From NCBI GenBank assembly GCA_026413225.1, contig CM048552.1, forward strand, positions 26,649,001-26,713,000: 64,000 nucleotides of DNA. Reading direction: 5' to 3'. Below are positions 1 to 9,285 of this stretch, in pieces. The notes under the pieces are model-generated. The model searched no databases. It was not told the DNA's origin and saw only the letters and a list, made by a program, of their open reading frames with translations. This DNA is from Otis tarda (lineage: Eukaryota; Chordata; Aves; Otidiformes; Otididae). The position numbers were made by a program, and so were the translations under genes. How positions within the stretch are numbered: position 1 is the first letter of the stretch; each line of letters opens with the position of its first letter.

Positions 1-1289
1 AAGGAGGTGACCTAGTGCTGTTTTCATAAGATTTATTTAACTGTTACAGCTACTTAAATGTTATCATTTTATACATCATCTTATTTAGACTCTTCCAGGA
101 AAGCAAATTCATCATATGATTCAAGAGGTTTTTTTGTACCTCTTCTGTCCTTCCTACACAGACAGACACAATACTCTGAGAAAACAGGTGCCATTGTTTA
201 TCTCCATCTTCCATGGAGACCTAAGAAACATATTTTATCATAACTCCTATTATTGTATTTCCTTTCTCTGCTTATTCTACCATTACACAGTAGAAGCTCT
301 GAGTATCATCAAAGCTTACCAACCTTCATTAGATCATAACAGCACAAGGATGTAGGTTACATTCTTTAGTTATTTTAAGAGTTGCTTGACTTGCTGAAAG
401 TACCTCATTCATACATCCAGCATGGGATTCATCTGATTTGATGTAGGCATCTGCAATATGGATGTCTATGCCTGAACCAGCAGTGTATATTCCCTTTATA
501 GTCAATGGAGAGAAAGAAGCATTTCTAGAATGCAGCTCACCACCTCTCAGTGCAGATTCCCCAGTTAGGTCAGATGAAACACACCTTAAATATTGCTGTA
601 TCACTCCGTTGTCTGTTGAGCATGTTGGGTGGCTGTTTCAGATATAGGTAAATGATAAGCATTCCTCTCTTTCCAAACCTGCCAAAGCTTGTTTGCCTCA
701 TTCGTTTAAAGTAAAAAGTCATACAGATCTTGTTTTTGTAACCTCAACATTATTTTTAATAACTTTTATCTTAGCTTTACTTTCCACAATAGTGGTAGTT
801 AATTACATTTAATTTGTTGACTGACTGTTTAAGACTGGTCATTGTATTAGCTCTAGAGTTGATACAGAGGAAGAAAGAATTTCAATAGGCAATTTCATAG
901 CCTAATTAAAGACATCAGTTTGTATAAATTAGAGTGTGAATTTATAAACGATCTTTGACTGGCTCTCTCCTGAGACTACTCCTTTCTGTGGGTTAGCAAC
1001 TTCTAGCTATCCTTTCAAAGACTGGAATAAAGTTTGCTCTTTGAAAAAAGAGAGAAATAAATTGCGTCACGATTATACCTTCTTTTTTTTTAAAAAATAC
1101 TCTAGCGTTTAGGTATGTAACTGTTTAGACAAGATGAGTTCTTTGAAAACCCTCAGATTAAAAAGAAAATTGAATCCAGGTTCTCAAAGTATTAGATTAT
1201 TCTGTAACAGATGAGTATCGCTTCTTTCTAGAATAGAAGAGAATAGCAACAAACAGGCTGAGCTATTTAGTGTACCTTAGCCTGTTATT
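1..1289. other. Unique AT-rich DNA, no gene recognised
   Basis: Only short open frames occur here, and none shows family similarity or exon-like structure. I see no clear repeat. The somewhat less AT-rich stretch near 400-650 has overlapping small frames on both strands but no recognisable product. Confidence 0.5.
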
Positions 1290-2236
1290 TTTCGTGGCAC
1301 ATGTGATTGAGAAGCCAACAAGGAAAGGATCTCTCCTGGACCTGAAACCTTAAAAAAAGGAAGAACATGTTGAAATGCGAAAGTCAAAGACTTTTCCTCC
1401 CTAAAATGAGGGAGTAGGGCAAAAAGTAGGATTGCAATCCCAGCTTTCAGGATAGCAGACTTTGGCCTCTTCAGGGACCTACTTGGAAGAATCCCATGGG
1501 GTATAGCTGAGGAGAGAAGAGGAATGCAGGAGAGCTTGTTGGTATTCAAGGATCACTTCCTCCAAGCTCAAGAAAGAATTATGCTGACAAGTAAGAAATC
1601 AAGAAAAGGTGGCATATGGACTGCATGGGTGAGCAAGGAGCTCTTAACCGAACTTACGCATAAAAGAGAAGTATAGCAGAAGTGGACACAGGGGCAGATG
1701 ACCCAGAAGGCATATATAGTTACTGTCCAATCTTGCAGAGACAGGTTTAGGAAAACCAGGAATGACCTGGAATTGAAACCGGTAAGGGATATGAAAGCCA
1801 ACAAGAAAGGATTCTACAAATACATAAACAGCAAAAGGAAGACTAGAGAAAACATGCCCCCGCCCCCGTCCTCACTCAACGGACAGGGGATTTGGTGACA
1901 AATGACGTGGAAAATGCCAAGGTACTCAATGTCTTTTTTGCCTCAGTCTTCACTGGTGAGACCTGCGTTCAGGAATCCCAGGTACCTGAGATTAGAGGGA
2001 AAGTCTGGAGCAAAAAAGACTTACCCTCACTGAAAGAGGAGGAGATCAGGGAGTACTTAAATAAACTTGACATACATTGGAGGTTGTGGAGTCTCTATTC
2101 GTGGAGATACTCAAAACTTGACTGGACGTGTTACTAGTCAACCAACTCCAGATGACCCGTCTTGAGCAGAGGGTTGGACTAGGTGATCTCAAGAGGTGCC
2201 TTCCAACCTAAATGATTCTATGATTCCGTAATTCTG
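1290..2236 (+). mobile_element. CR1 LINE, sense, internally deleted
   Basis: This is a sense CR1 non-LTR retrotransposon copy. Translation in shifting frames gives the end of the endonuclease region (about 1290-1330), then the linker between endonuclease and RT (about 1450-2075). Recognisable linker words are RIADFGLFRDLLGRIPW, NKKGFYKYINSKRKTREN and VLNVFFASVFTGE. At about 2077 the similarity jumps from the segment just before the RT domain (LNKLDIH) straight into the CR1 3' untranslated region (GTTGTGGAGTCTC). It ends in the usual CR1 tail ATGATTCTATGATTC at 2215-2229. The whole RT, roughly 1.4 kb, is therefore missing. Stops and frameshifts show it is dead and fairly old. The 5' edge is approximate. 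Confidence 0.85.
1698..2137 (+). pseudogene. CR1 ORF2 linker fragment, broken
   Basis: Two overlapping open frames (1698-1898 and 1892-2137) together cover the CR1 ORF2 linker between the endonuclease and RT domains. They are separated by a frameshift at about 1890. Similarity to CR1 stops after LNKLDIH near 2075; the last codons read 3' UTR sequence. No catalytic residue of either enzyme lies in this piece, so it cannot encode a working enzyme. Confidence 0.8.
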
Positions 2237-2464
2237 GCTATAGGCACCAGGTTTTAGGGATGGTGGCTCAAGCAATTTATGTTTAAACTAAAGCTGAACT
2301 GCAGTGATGCAAAGAGTTCAGGGTGCGCACAAAGCCACATCTTCTAGGCACAAAAGCTAACCTCAATTTTCTGGACTTGACCTGTGTAGGTTTCTGACAC
2401 TGTTAACGGAAAGAGAATATCCTTCAGAGATAATTCAGGGTTGAAAATTAGCTGTAAGTGTTCT

Positions 2465-2485
2465 GACTCCCTTCTGGAGGGAGTC
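2465..2485. repeat. Perfect 8-bp hairpin
   Basis: The arms GACTCCCT and AGGGAGTC are exact reverse complements around the 5-nt loop TCTGG. By rough estimate, stems of this length should occur a few times by chance in 64 kb. Its main interest is the second, longer hairpin 40 bp away. Confidence 0.6.
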
Positions 2486-2525
2486 CCTAGCTCCTGTGGC
2501 CAGAGGGTCCCCTGAGAAAACACAT

Positions 2526-2550
2526 CTGTATAACCTTGGAGGTTATACAG
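2526..2550. repeat. Perfect 11-bp hairpin
   Basis: The arms CTGTATAACCT and AGGTTATACAG are exact reverse complements around the 3-nt loop TGG. An 11-bp perfect stem with a 3-nt loop is uncommon by chance in a window this size. No function is implied by the surrounding sequence. Confidence 0.7.
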
Positions 2551-3757
2551 CCGTTAAATGGGGTCTTTTCAGCTGCAGCTTTGGACTTCATTGTTAAATC
2601 TCACCAAGCCCCACTTCAGGCCCTTTTTTTTTTTATTTAACCCAGAAAACTTTCTTCAAAGCTTGAATAGTGAATGAGAAAAATCTTTGAGCACAGTTGT
2701 CTCATTAAGCACCAAGCTGCCAGGGTTAAGTTCAGAAATATTAGTCAGATGTTCTTTCATCTGCATAAATACATTTTTACAGGACATTTGGCCTTTTCCA
2801 TTCCCCTAGTTTTCTCATAAAGATTGAACTTCACAGGAATGGAGAAGGGCAGAGACTCTGAATGAGAGAAAAGAGTAATACTGGGAGAGTAACTCTTTCT
2901 CTGTAAACTGAATCTCTGACTCAGATTGTTATATATATATATGATATCAAGAGCAGAGTGATTGACATAGTAAAGAGAGAAAAAGACAGAAACACCTCCA
3001 GAATACCATAGCATTCACTTACTATTTTAAATTGTATAGACATTCTTGATTTAGTTCAGTAAGAAACATACTTAGATTTAAAAGATATGCACTGAAAATG
3101 ACCAGAAGTCATAGGTTACATTTTGCATTGTAATTTTTTTCCTGTTTAAAAAAATATACTTTTAATTACTGTTATAGCCAGATATTTCTACTTGGGCAGA
3201 AAAATAGACAAGAACCACTTGGACCTATTCTTGGGATCTAAGCCTTTTCCAGACAAATCTTTAGTGAAACATGTATCCATCAACCAAATACTTTTGCAGT
3301 CATAATCATCCCACTAGTCCTATGTTATGACGGTGCCTTTATTCAGTAGGTAGATGGATGATTTCAGTGTACATGCTCAAAACTCAAATCTTGAAGGTTT
3401 TTGTTTTCACTTCCTTTAAAATTGTAACTTAAAAGAACTCTAATAAATTTAATTCCCCATTTCTTTTTTTTTTCCTTTCTCTTTTTGTCAAGTAGTATTT
3501 ACTTGCCCAGTGATGGTGGTAGAGCTCAATAGAAAGTTTAAGGTCAAAATTGCACTCATAAGTTAGCTGCGAGAAAAAAATGGGGTTGAGGAAAGCATGA
3601 GCATTTTTAATGGGCTTGGTTTTAATCTTGTTTATGTAGTGTTAATGGATTTTTTTTTTAAAAGAAGGATAGTACTTAAAACTGACTCATAAATATAATG
3701 AACATAATTAAACCAGACAATGACTTAAGAGAAGAAAGCATATCCGCATTCGTAAAT

Positions 3758-3762
3758 TTACT
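3758..3762. repeat. Target-site duplication, left (TTACT)
   Basis: The left TTACT directly abuts the LTR start TGG at 3763. Its partner is at 4596-4600. Confidence 0.8.
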
Positions 3763-4595
3763 TGGTGGGTTGTTGCTGGCTGGCAGTGAAGAATCCACAC
3801 AGCTGCTCGTTTTCTCCCCTCCAACTCTCTCCTTGCCCAGCATGATGGGAAGAAAGTGGGAAGAACAGAAATAAGAAAGCTTATGGGTCCCTGAAGATGG
3901 GGAAATCACTCATATGTTACTGTCATGGGCAAAACAGACTCAACTTGGGGAATTTGACTTAATTTACTGCCAATTAACATAAACATTTAGTCACTGATTC
4001 AGGTAATGCAAATGAAGAAGACAAACTTTTAAATACTTAGGAAAAAAATGTTTTGTCCCCCTTTCTCAGGCTAAACTTCACTCATACACCTCCCCTTCCC
4101 TTCTTCCTAGTGTCCACTCCTTCTGTTGTCACTGCAGGCTACATTCAGTGTCCTTTTGTTGAGGTGAAAGGTGGTACAAGAGGCTGTCACAGTGTGTTGG
4201 TTTCTTTCTGTTGCTCATAATTTTTCATCCTTTTCTTCCACTGCCCCTTCCTTCTTGTTGCCTCTGCTCTGGCATGGGTCCTCCATGGGCTGTAGTGCCT
4301 TAGGGGCTTACCCATGGGCCACAGCCCCTCTGGGAGTGTTACCAGTTCCACTGTGGATCACCTCCTACTGCGCTGCCTGCATTTTTCTTTTTTTTTTTTT
4401 CTGTGTTTTCTCCCCTTTCCTAAATGTATTTTCATAGAGGTGCTACCAGCTTGGCTGATGGGCTCACCTGTATCCTGTGGTGTGTCCATCGGAACAGACT
4501 GGAACCAGCTGTGTCTGGCATGAGGCAACCTGTGGCTTCTTCTCACCCTTGCAGCACCTCCTGCTGCCAACACCTCACCATTTATGCCCAATACA
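3763..4595 (-). mobile_element. Solo LTR, avian ERVL-like family (eroded copy)
   Basis: An 833-bp solo LTR on the minus strand. On the plus strand it starts TGGTGGGTTG and ends GCCCAATACA, so it has TG...CA ends. It is flanked by the perfect 5-bp direct repeat TTACT (3758-3762 and 4596-4600). It shares the diagnostic block GGGCAAAACAGACTC (3927-3941) with the copies at 5.2 and 35.4 kb. It also has the (C)CATGGGCTG/CATGGGCCACAG-type G/C-rich units of the family (4290-4340). The poly(A) signal region has decayed. No internal retroviral genes are seen, so this is what recombination between two LTRs leaves behind. A 5-bp duplication fits ERVL-type integration. Confidence 0.85.
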
Positions 4596-4600
4596 TTACT
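4596..4600. repeat. Target-site duplication, right (TTACT)
   Basis: An exact copy of 3758-3762 that directly follows the LTR end ATACA. Confidence 0.8.
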
Positions 4601-5230
4601 GTATTATAAATAAATTGATTTTGTATAAATATATATATAAAATAAATGTATTTTGTGTTAAAACCTTTCTTTCACAATTACATAAAAGCTCCTCTAACCA
4701 TCTTAAAATGAGATGTAAATGTAAATGCCCACTCAGTAACTGATCGTCAAGTAACACCCTCAGACTTTAAGAGTCATAAGAGGAGGGAACAGAACAAGAT
4801 GAAATAAGTAAGAGAGAGGAGGAGTAGAAGGAGGATATAAGATAACAAAAATGATGAATCCTTAAAAATTTAAAATTGTGGGTGAACTGTTGCATTTATT
4901 CAAAATTTAACATGTGAAGAGTCTGTTTACAAAGGAGCTGACTTGTATTGCTTCAGTGAAATGCTTCAGAGTAGTGTTAAAGTAACTCCATAGCAAGACG
5001 CTTTAGTTCATGAGCCATCAAAATAGGCAGCATTTTGATGGCTTGTGGACTAACACCTGAATAAATCTCTTGTCCAGTGTCCATTTCAGAGTCTATGAAT
5101 GAACAGGGGTACAGAGGACCACAGGCACCATGAATTGCTGCCTTTCATTTGGAATTCACTGTTCTCTCATTTATGCCATCACAAAGACCTAAAAGTCTTT
5201 TCCTCAACATGGAAAAATGTTAACAATAAC
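4601..5230. other. Unique spacer between two LTRs
   Basis: AT-rich DNA with no gene recognised. There is an AT-rich low-complexity patch near 4625-4650. It is not an internal retroviral region: neither orientation shows gag, pol or env similarity. Confidence 0.5.
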
Positions 5231-6281
5231 TGTCGTAGTTCAGCCCTGATCAGGACCAGACTACGCAGTCTCTCTCTCACTCCCCCCACCCTCCGAGAGA
5301 ACAGGGAGAGAAAATATAAGGAAAAACGGCTCGAGGTTTGAGATAAGGACAGGGAGAAATCCTTAAAGTTACCGTCACGGGCAAAACAGACTCGACTCGG
5401 GAAAAACTATTCATTTATTACTACAAACAGCAGGATAATGAGACAGAGAACAAGATAACCTCCATCCACCCCTCCCTCTTCCCACCTTCCCCCGGTGCTT
5501 CATGGTCGGGGGAAGAACTCCTCACATTCCTCCCCTGCTCCATCGTGGGGTCCCTCCCACGGGCCACAGTCCTTCGTGGAACTGCTCCGGCATGGGTCAT
5601 CTCTTCCACGGAGTACAGTCTCTCCAGAACGGCTGTCCCAGCGGGCCCTCCACGGGCCACAGCCGCCTTCAGGCATCCACCTCCCCCAGTGTGGGGTCCT
5701 TCACGGGCTCCAAGTGGATCTCTGCTCCTCCGTGGACCTCCATGGGCTGCAGGGGGACAACCTGCTCCACCATGGTCGTCACCACAGGCTGCAGGGGAAT
5801 CTTGGCCAGGAGCCGCATTACTCCTCCCCCTCCTTCTGAACTGACCTTGGCGTCTGCAGCCGTTCCTCACAACAGGGTGGTAGATGTCTCTCAGGATCTT
5901 TTTACATCTTATTCACTTCTCATCTCCTCTCCACTTCTTGCAGCCGGGCCGGGCCGAGTCGGGCCCAGTCGGCCGCCTGGCAAGAGGCCAGAGGGTGAGG
6001 CCTGCAAGGCCCAGGAGGCCTGCGCCTCCCCCTCTGCGCCTCTGCCCCCGCTCAGCTTCTTCACATCTTCTCTTCTCTCTTTTTTTTCTGTTTTCCCCTT
6101 CTTAAATACGTTATCGCAGAGGCGTTATCACGGGACATTCTGCTACCAATCCGCTCGACCTTGGCCAGCAGCAGGTCCGCCCTAGGCCTGGCCGAGTCCA
6201 CTGAACAAAGGGGAGCGACTTCTAGCAGTTTCCTGCAGAAGCTACCACCTTAGGCCCCCCCTCACTAACAAAACCACGACA
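5231..6281 (-). mobile_element. Solo LTR, same ERVL-like family, long CpG-rich copy
   Basis: A 1051-bp LTR on the minus strand. On the plus strand it runs from TGTCGTAGTT (5231) to CCACGACA (ending 6281), and its tips TGTCGT/ACGACA are exact inverted repeats. It carries the family block GGGCAAAACAGACTCGACT (5380-5398) and a minus-strand AATAAA poly(A) signal (TTTATT at 5414-5419). It also has a large G/C-rich degenerate tandem block at about 5510-5840. Many CpG sites survive, so it looks younger than the 3.8 kb copy. I see no clear target duplication at the flanks. The long open frames crossing it on both strands are by-products of its base composition. Confidence 0.85.
5510..5840 (-). repeat. 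Degenerate G-rich minisatellite inside the LTR
   Basis: Read on the minus strand, the motif CTGCAGCCCATGGAGG/GGCCCGTGGGAGGGACCCC recurs about every 35-60 bp with variation. The block is present in the long LTR copies and absent from the 422-bp copy at 22586-23007. It therefore explains most of the length differences within the family. Confidence 0.65.
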
Positions 6282-8293
6282 ACATCCCTTCACAGAATAT
6301 TTATTGTCTGGCCCAGAAGTGTGGCAGAAACAGGGTTGAGTTTTCTTCATTTTGGTTTGATAGGAACACAAAAGTGTTTGCAGGATTTTGTTTCTTGCAC
6401 AACTTAACTTTGTGACTTTCTATTTTAAAATATGGCTGATTGCATCTTTATTCAGATTTCACCAAGCATAATATTCTATCACTAGCTAAATCTAATTCCA
6501 AATGCTAAGTGCTAAACCAAACCCTGCTCAACAATCAGTAAATTGCGATGCAACCATCAAAGGATATGGTCCCTACACTTAGTTTCCCTGATGCCTCTCA
6601 GTTGTGTAGAGGCTGTCATTATATGTAGCGGGGATCTAATTGAACCAGTGCATAGTAGCGGAAAATTACAGTCCTGATAGTGAAATAAGAGCTGATACGA
6701 TCTTGCAGCAGCACCAGCGCTATTCAAATCTCGTAATGTTAGAGGAAGGTAATTGCCAGGATTGATGAAGGATGCTCAAATATATATTGAAGCCCCTTTG
6801 ACTTAGCATGTTTGATATCTACTCTTACAATTGAACTTTTATATTCCAGGCCTCTCAAAACTACTGGTGCATTGCTCATAGATAAAATTCTTTTCTTCAG
6901 TGTCGTTGACAATCATCACAATAGGTCACTGAGCCCTCAAAACATTTGGGGATATTTTTCCAAATCTGAGGATTCTTCCAAATTGTATTATCACTCCTTT
7001 TGTGTTTATGGACTTGTGTTTCCATAGCTCTCTAGAATACAGGAAGAAGAAATTTTTTTTTCAGATTACATGAATTTTGACATTTCTTTGTTTATTCACG
7101 TTAACTAAAATTAAGAAATAAATAACTCTGAATGCTTTAGAATCCTTAGGTGTTACTTTGAATTAATCCTTAGACTGCTAGTTCAGCAGACATTTTCAAA
7201 ATATCAGTAGGGAAAATAAACACAGTTATATACCTCTACTCTTCCTGTTAGATTTAGTAGTTGAGCATATTCATAAACAGAATTTTTGGGTAATACTAAC
7301 AACAAAATAGTGTGTGGTCCCTATATCTGAAATGTTTTTTAGAATATGTTGAATTAAGCTTTGGTGTAGGTTTGTTACAAATGTTTTGCAGGTACAAAGA
7401 GTGACATTAAAAAGTCGGAGGTTAGATGTAAATGGTAGCCAACAATGTAAGTTTTGTGCAGGACTAAAAGGTAAGATGGAATCGAGAGAATGAAGTATCA
7501 GCAGCATTACAAAATTCTTTATAAGAATGAGAATTCTTGGGAATGCTAAGGTTCATATCTATTCATTTGTGGGACGCTTCGTAATACAAGCTTCAAGACC
7601 TATAAACACTGCTGAGCGTAACTCCTACTCCTTTCAAGAGGAACTAGATGGAAACATAGTTTCCTAAATACTTCTGTAAGGTGACTAAAGGGCTGCGGAG
7701 ATAAGCACCCAGAATGAAATGCTGAGTAAGTTAAGTACCAGACTTTCCTCTATCTAGTGTATATGGGGAGTCAGATTTCTCTGAATGATGCCTCAGAGCA
7801 TCAGCTTGCTGGTGAGGAGCTACCTAGAGATTCCCAGAAGGAAATGCTTAAAATTGAGGTAGATCTGAAAAGGTCTTGGGTACCTCTATCCACTTGAGGT
7901 CCAATGTCCACAAATCCTCCTAAGTGTGTGAACCTGTAAAAAATGGAAGAAATTCTAATGTGAGAACAATGCAGTCTCACCTTTTACATTATTACTGAGA
8001 CCGAGGTCACATAGCTTATCTGCTTTTTAGATACCCAGACTTCTACCTCATTTGTTGAGGAAATGCACTCTCTATCAAACTGCTGCTTTTTCAACACTCT
8101 TGCTGAATCTGTGTCACTCTGCAGCAGAGAACACATGCTGCACAGGGAGAGCTGGTGCCTTACGAGGACAGCCCAGCATGCCAGCACATAGGAGAATGAG
8201 ACATCAAGCAAGAAAGATATGCTGCGCAGCCTAGAGGTTATGATACTAAGGAAGATGTCCTGGATTCTACTCCTGTGAATATGAATGCATTTT
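6282..8293. other. Unique DNA, no gene recognised
   Basis: AT-rich DNA. None of the small open frames has recognisable similarity. 7560-7990 is less AT-rich but I cannot assign it to a known repeat or exon. Confidence 0.5.
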
Positions 8294-9285
8294 AGAATCA
8301 CAGAATCATAGAATAGTTTGAGTTGAAAGGGACCTTGTAGTCCAACTCCCCTGCAAGAAGCAGGGACATCTTTGACTAGATAAGGCTACTCAGAGCCCTT
8401 TTCATCCTGGCCTTGAATGTCTCCAGGGATGGGGCATGTACTACCTCTCTGGGCAACCTGTTCCAGTGTTCCACCACCCTCATTGTAAAAAAAATGTTCC
8501 TTATCTCAAGTCTGAATCTGCCTCTCTCTGTTTTAAAACTGTTATCCCTTGTCTTACCACAACAGGCCCTGCTAAAGGGTTTCTCCTCATCTTTCTTATA
8601 AGCCCCCTTGAGGTACTGGAAGGCCACTGTGAGGTGGAGCCCGGAGCCTTCTCTTCTCCAGGCTGAACAGCTCCATTTCTCTTAGCCTGTCCTCATAGGA
8701 GAGGTGCTTCAGCTCTCTAATAATCTTCATGGCCTTCCTCTGGACTCGCTCCAACAAGTCCATGTCCTTCTTATGTTGGGGGCTCCAGTGCTGGACACAG
8801 TACTCCAGGTGGCATCTCACCAGGGCAGAATAGAAGGGGAGAATCACCTCCCTTGACGTGCTGGCCACACTCCTCTTGATGCAGCCCAGGATGTGGTTGG
8901 CTTTCTGGGCTGCAAGGGCACATTGCTGGCTCATGTTGAGCTTCTCATGGGCCAGCACACCCAAGTCCTTCTCCTCAGGGCTGCTCTCAATCCATTCTCC
9001 GCCCAGCCTGTATTTGTGCTTGGGATTGTCCTGACCCACGTGCGGGACCTTGCACTTGGCCTGGTTGAACTTCATGAGGCCTGCACTGGCCCACCTCTCC
9101 AGCCTTTCAAGGTCCCTCTGGATGGCATCCCTTCCCTCCAGCATGTCGATGGCACCACACAGCTTGCTATTGTAGGCTAACTTGCTGAGGGTGCACTCCA
9201 TCCCACTGTCCATGTTGCCAAAAAAGATGTTAAACAGGGCTAGTCCCAGTACCGACCCACCAGGAATGCCACTCATTATTTTAGA
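8294..9285 (-). mobile_element. CR1 LINE, antisense, 5'-truncated
   Basis: About 1 kb of the 3' half of a CR1 element on the minus strand. On the plus strand it opens with the reverse complement of the CR1 tail (AGAATCACAGAATCATAGAAT at 8294) and the conserved 3' UTR, then the C-terminal half of ORF2 in reverse. Similarity stops near 9285 inside the RT domain, at the SGVPQGS motif region. This is 5' truncation, as is usual for target-primed LINE insertion. Confidence 0.92.
8376..9276 (-). pseudogene. CR1 ORF2 reverse transcriptase C-terminal half, inactive
   Basis: Two minus-strand frames, 8596-9276 (226 residues) and 8376-8627 (83 residues), cover the RT palm, thumb and tail. They are separated by one frameshift near 8630. 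The RT motif C, normally FADDTKL, reads LAYNSKL at residues 33-39 of the longer frame, so both catalytic aspartates are lost (to Y and N). Downstream family words are intact, for example EEKDLGVL, ALVRCHLEYCVQ and LLERVQRKAMKIIR. The C-terminal piece ends with the usual VVEHWNRLPREVV region. The fingers and the whole endonuclease are missing through truncation. It cannot make an active enzyme. Confidence 0.88.

Larger units (their letters stand above)
2237..3757. other. Unique DNA with two perfect hairpins
   Basis: No gene or mobile element recognised. The stretch contains two perfect inverted repeats (2465-2485, 2526-2550), listed separately, and a short run of alternating TA near 2930. Confidence 0.5.

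Noticed and set aside
329..604. 91-codon minus-strand frame near the left edge
   Set aside because: No recognisable similarity, a competing frame on the other strand, and no sign of codon bias.
5502..6185. 227-codon open frame on the plus strand and a 149-codon frame on the minus strand (5421-5870)
   Set aside because: Both lie inside the solo LTR and arise from its G/C-rich degenerate tandem block. The sequences are low-complexity P/S/G/R-rich with no domain, and the other LTR copies do not keep them open.
3763..6281. A single provirus with two LTRs in the same orientation
   Set aside because: The left LTR has its own target duplication on both sides, and the 635-bp spacer has no retroviral similarity.
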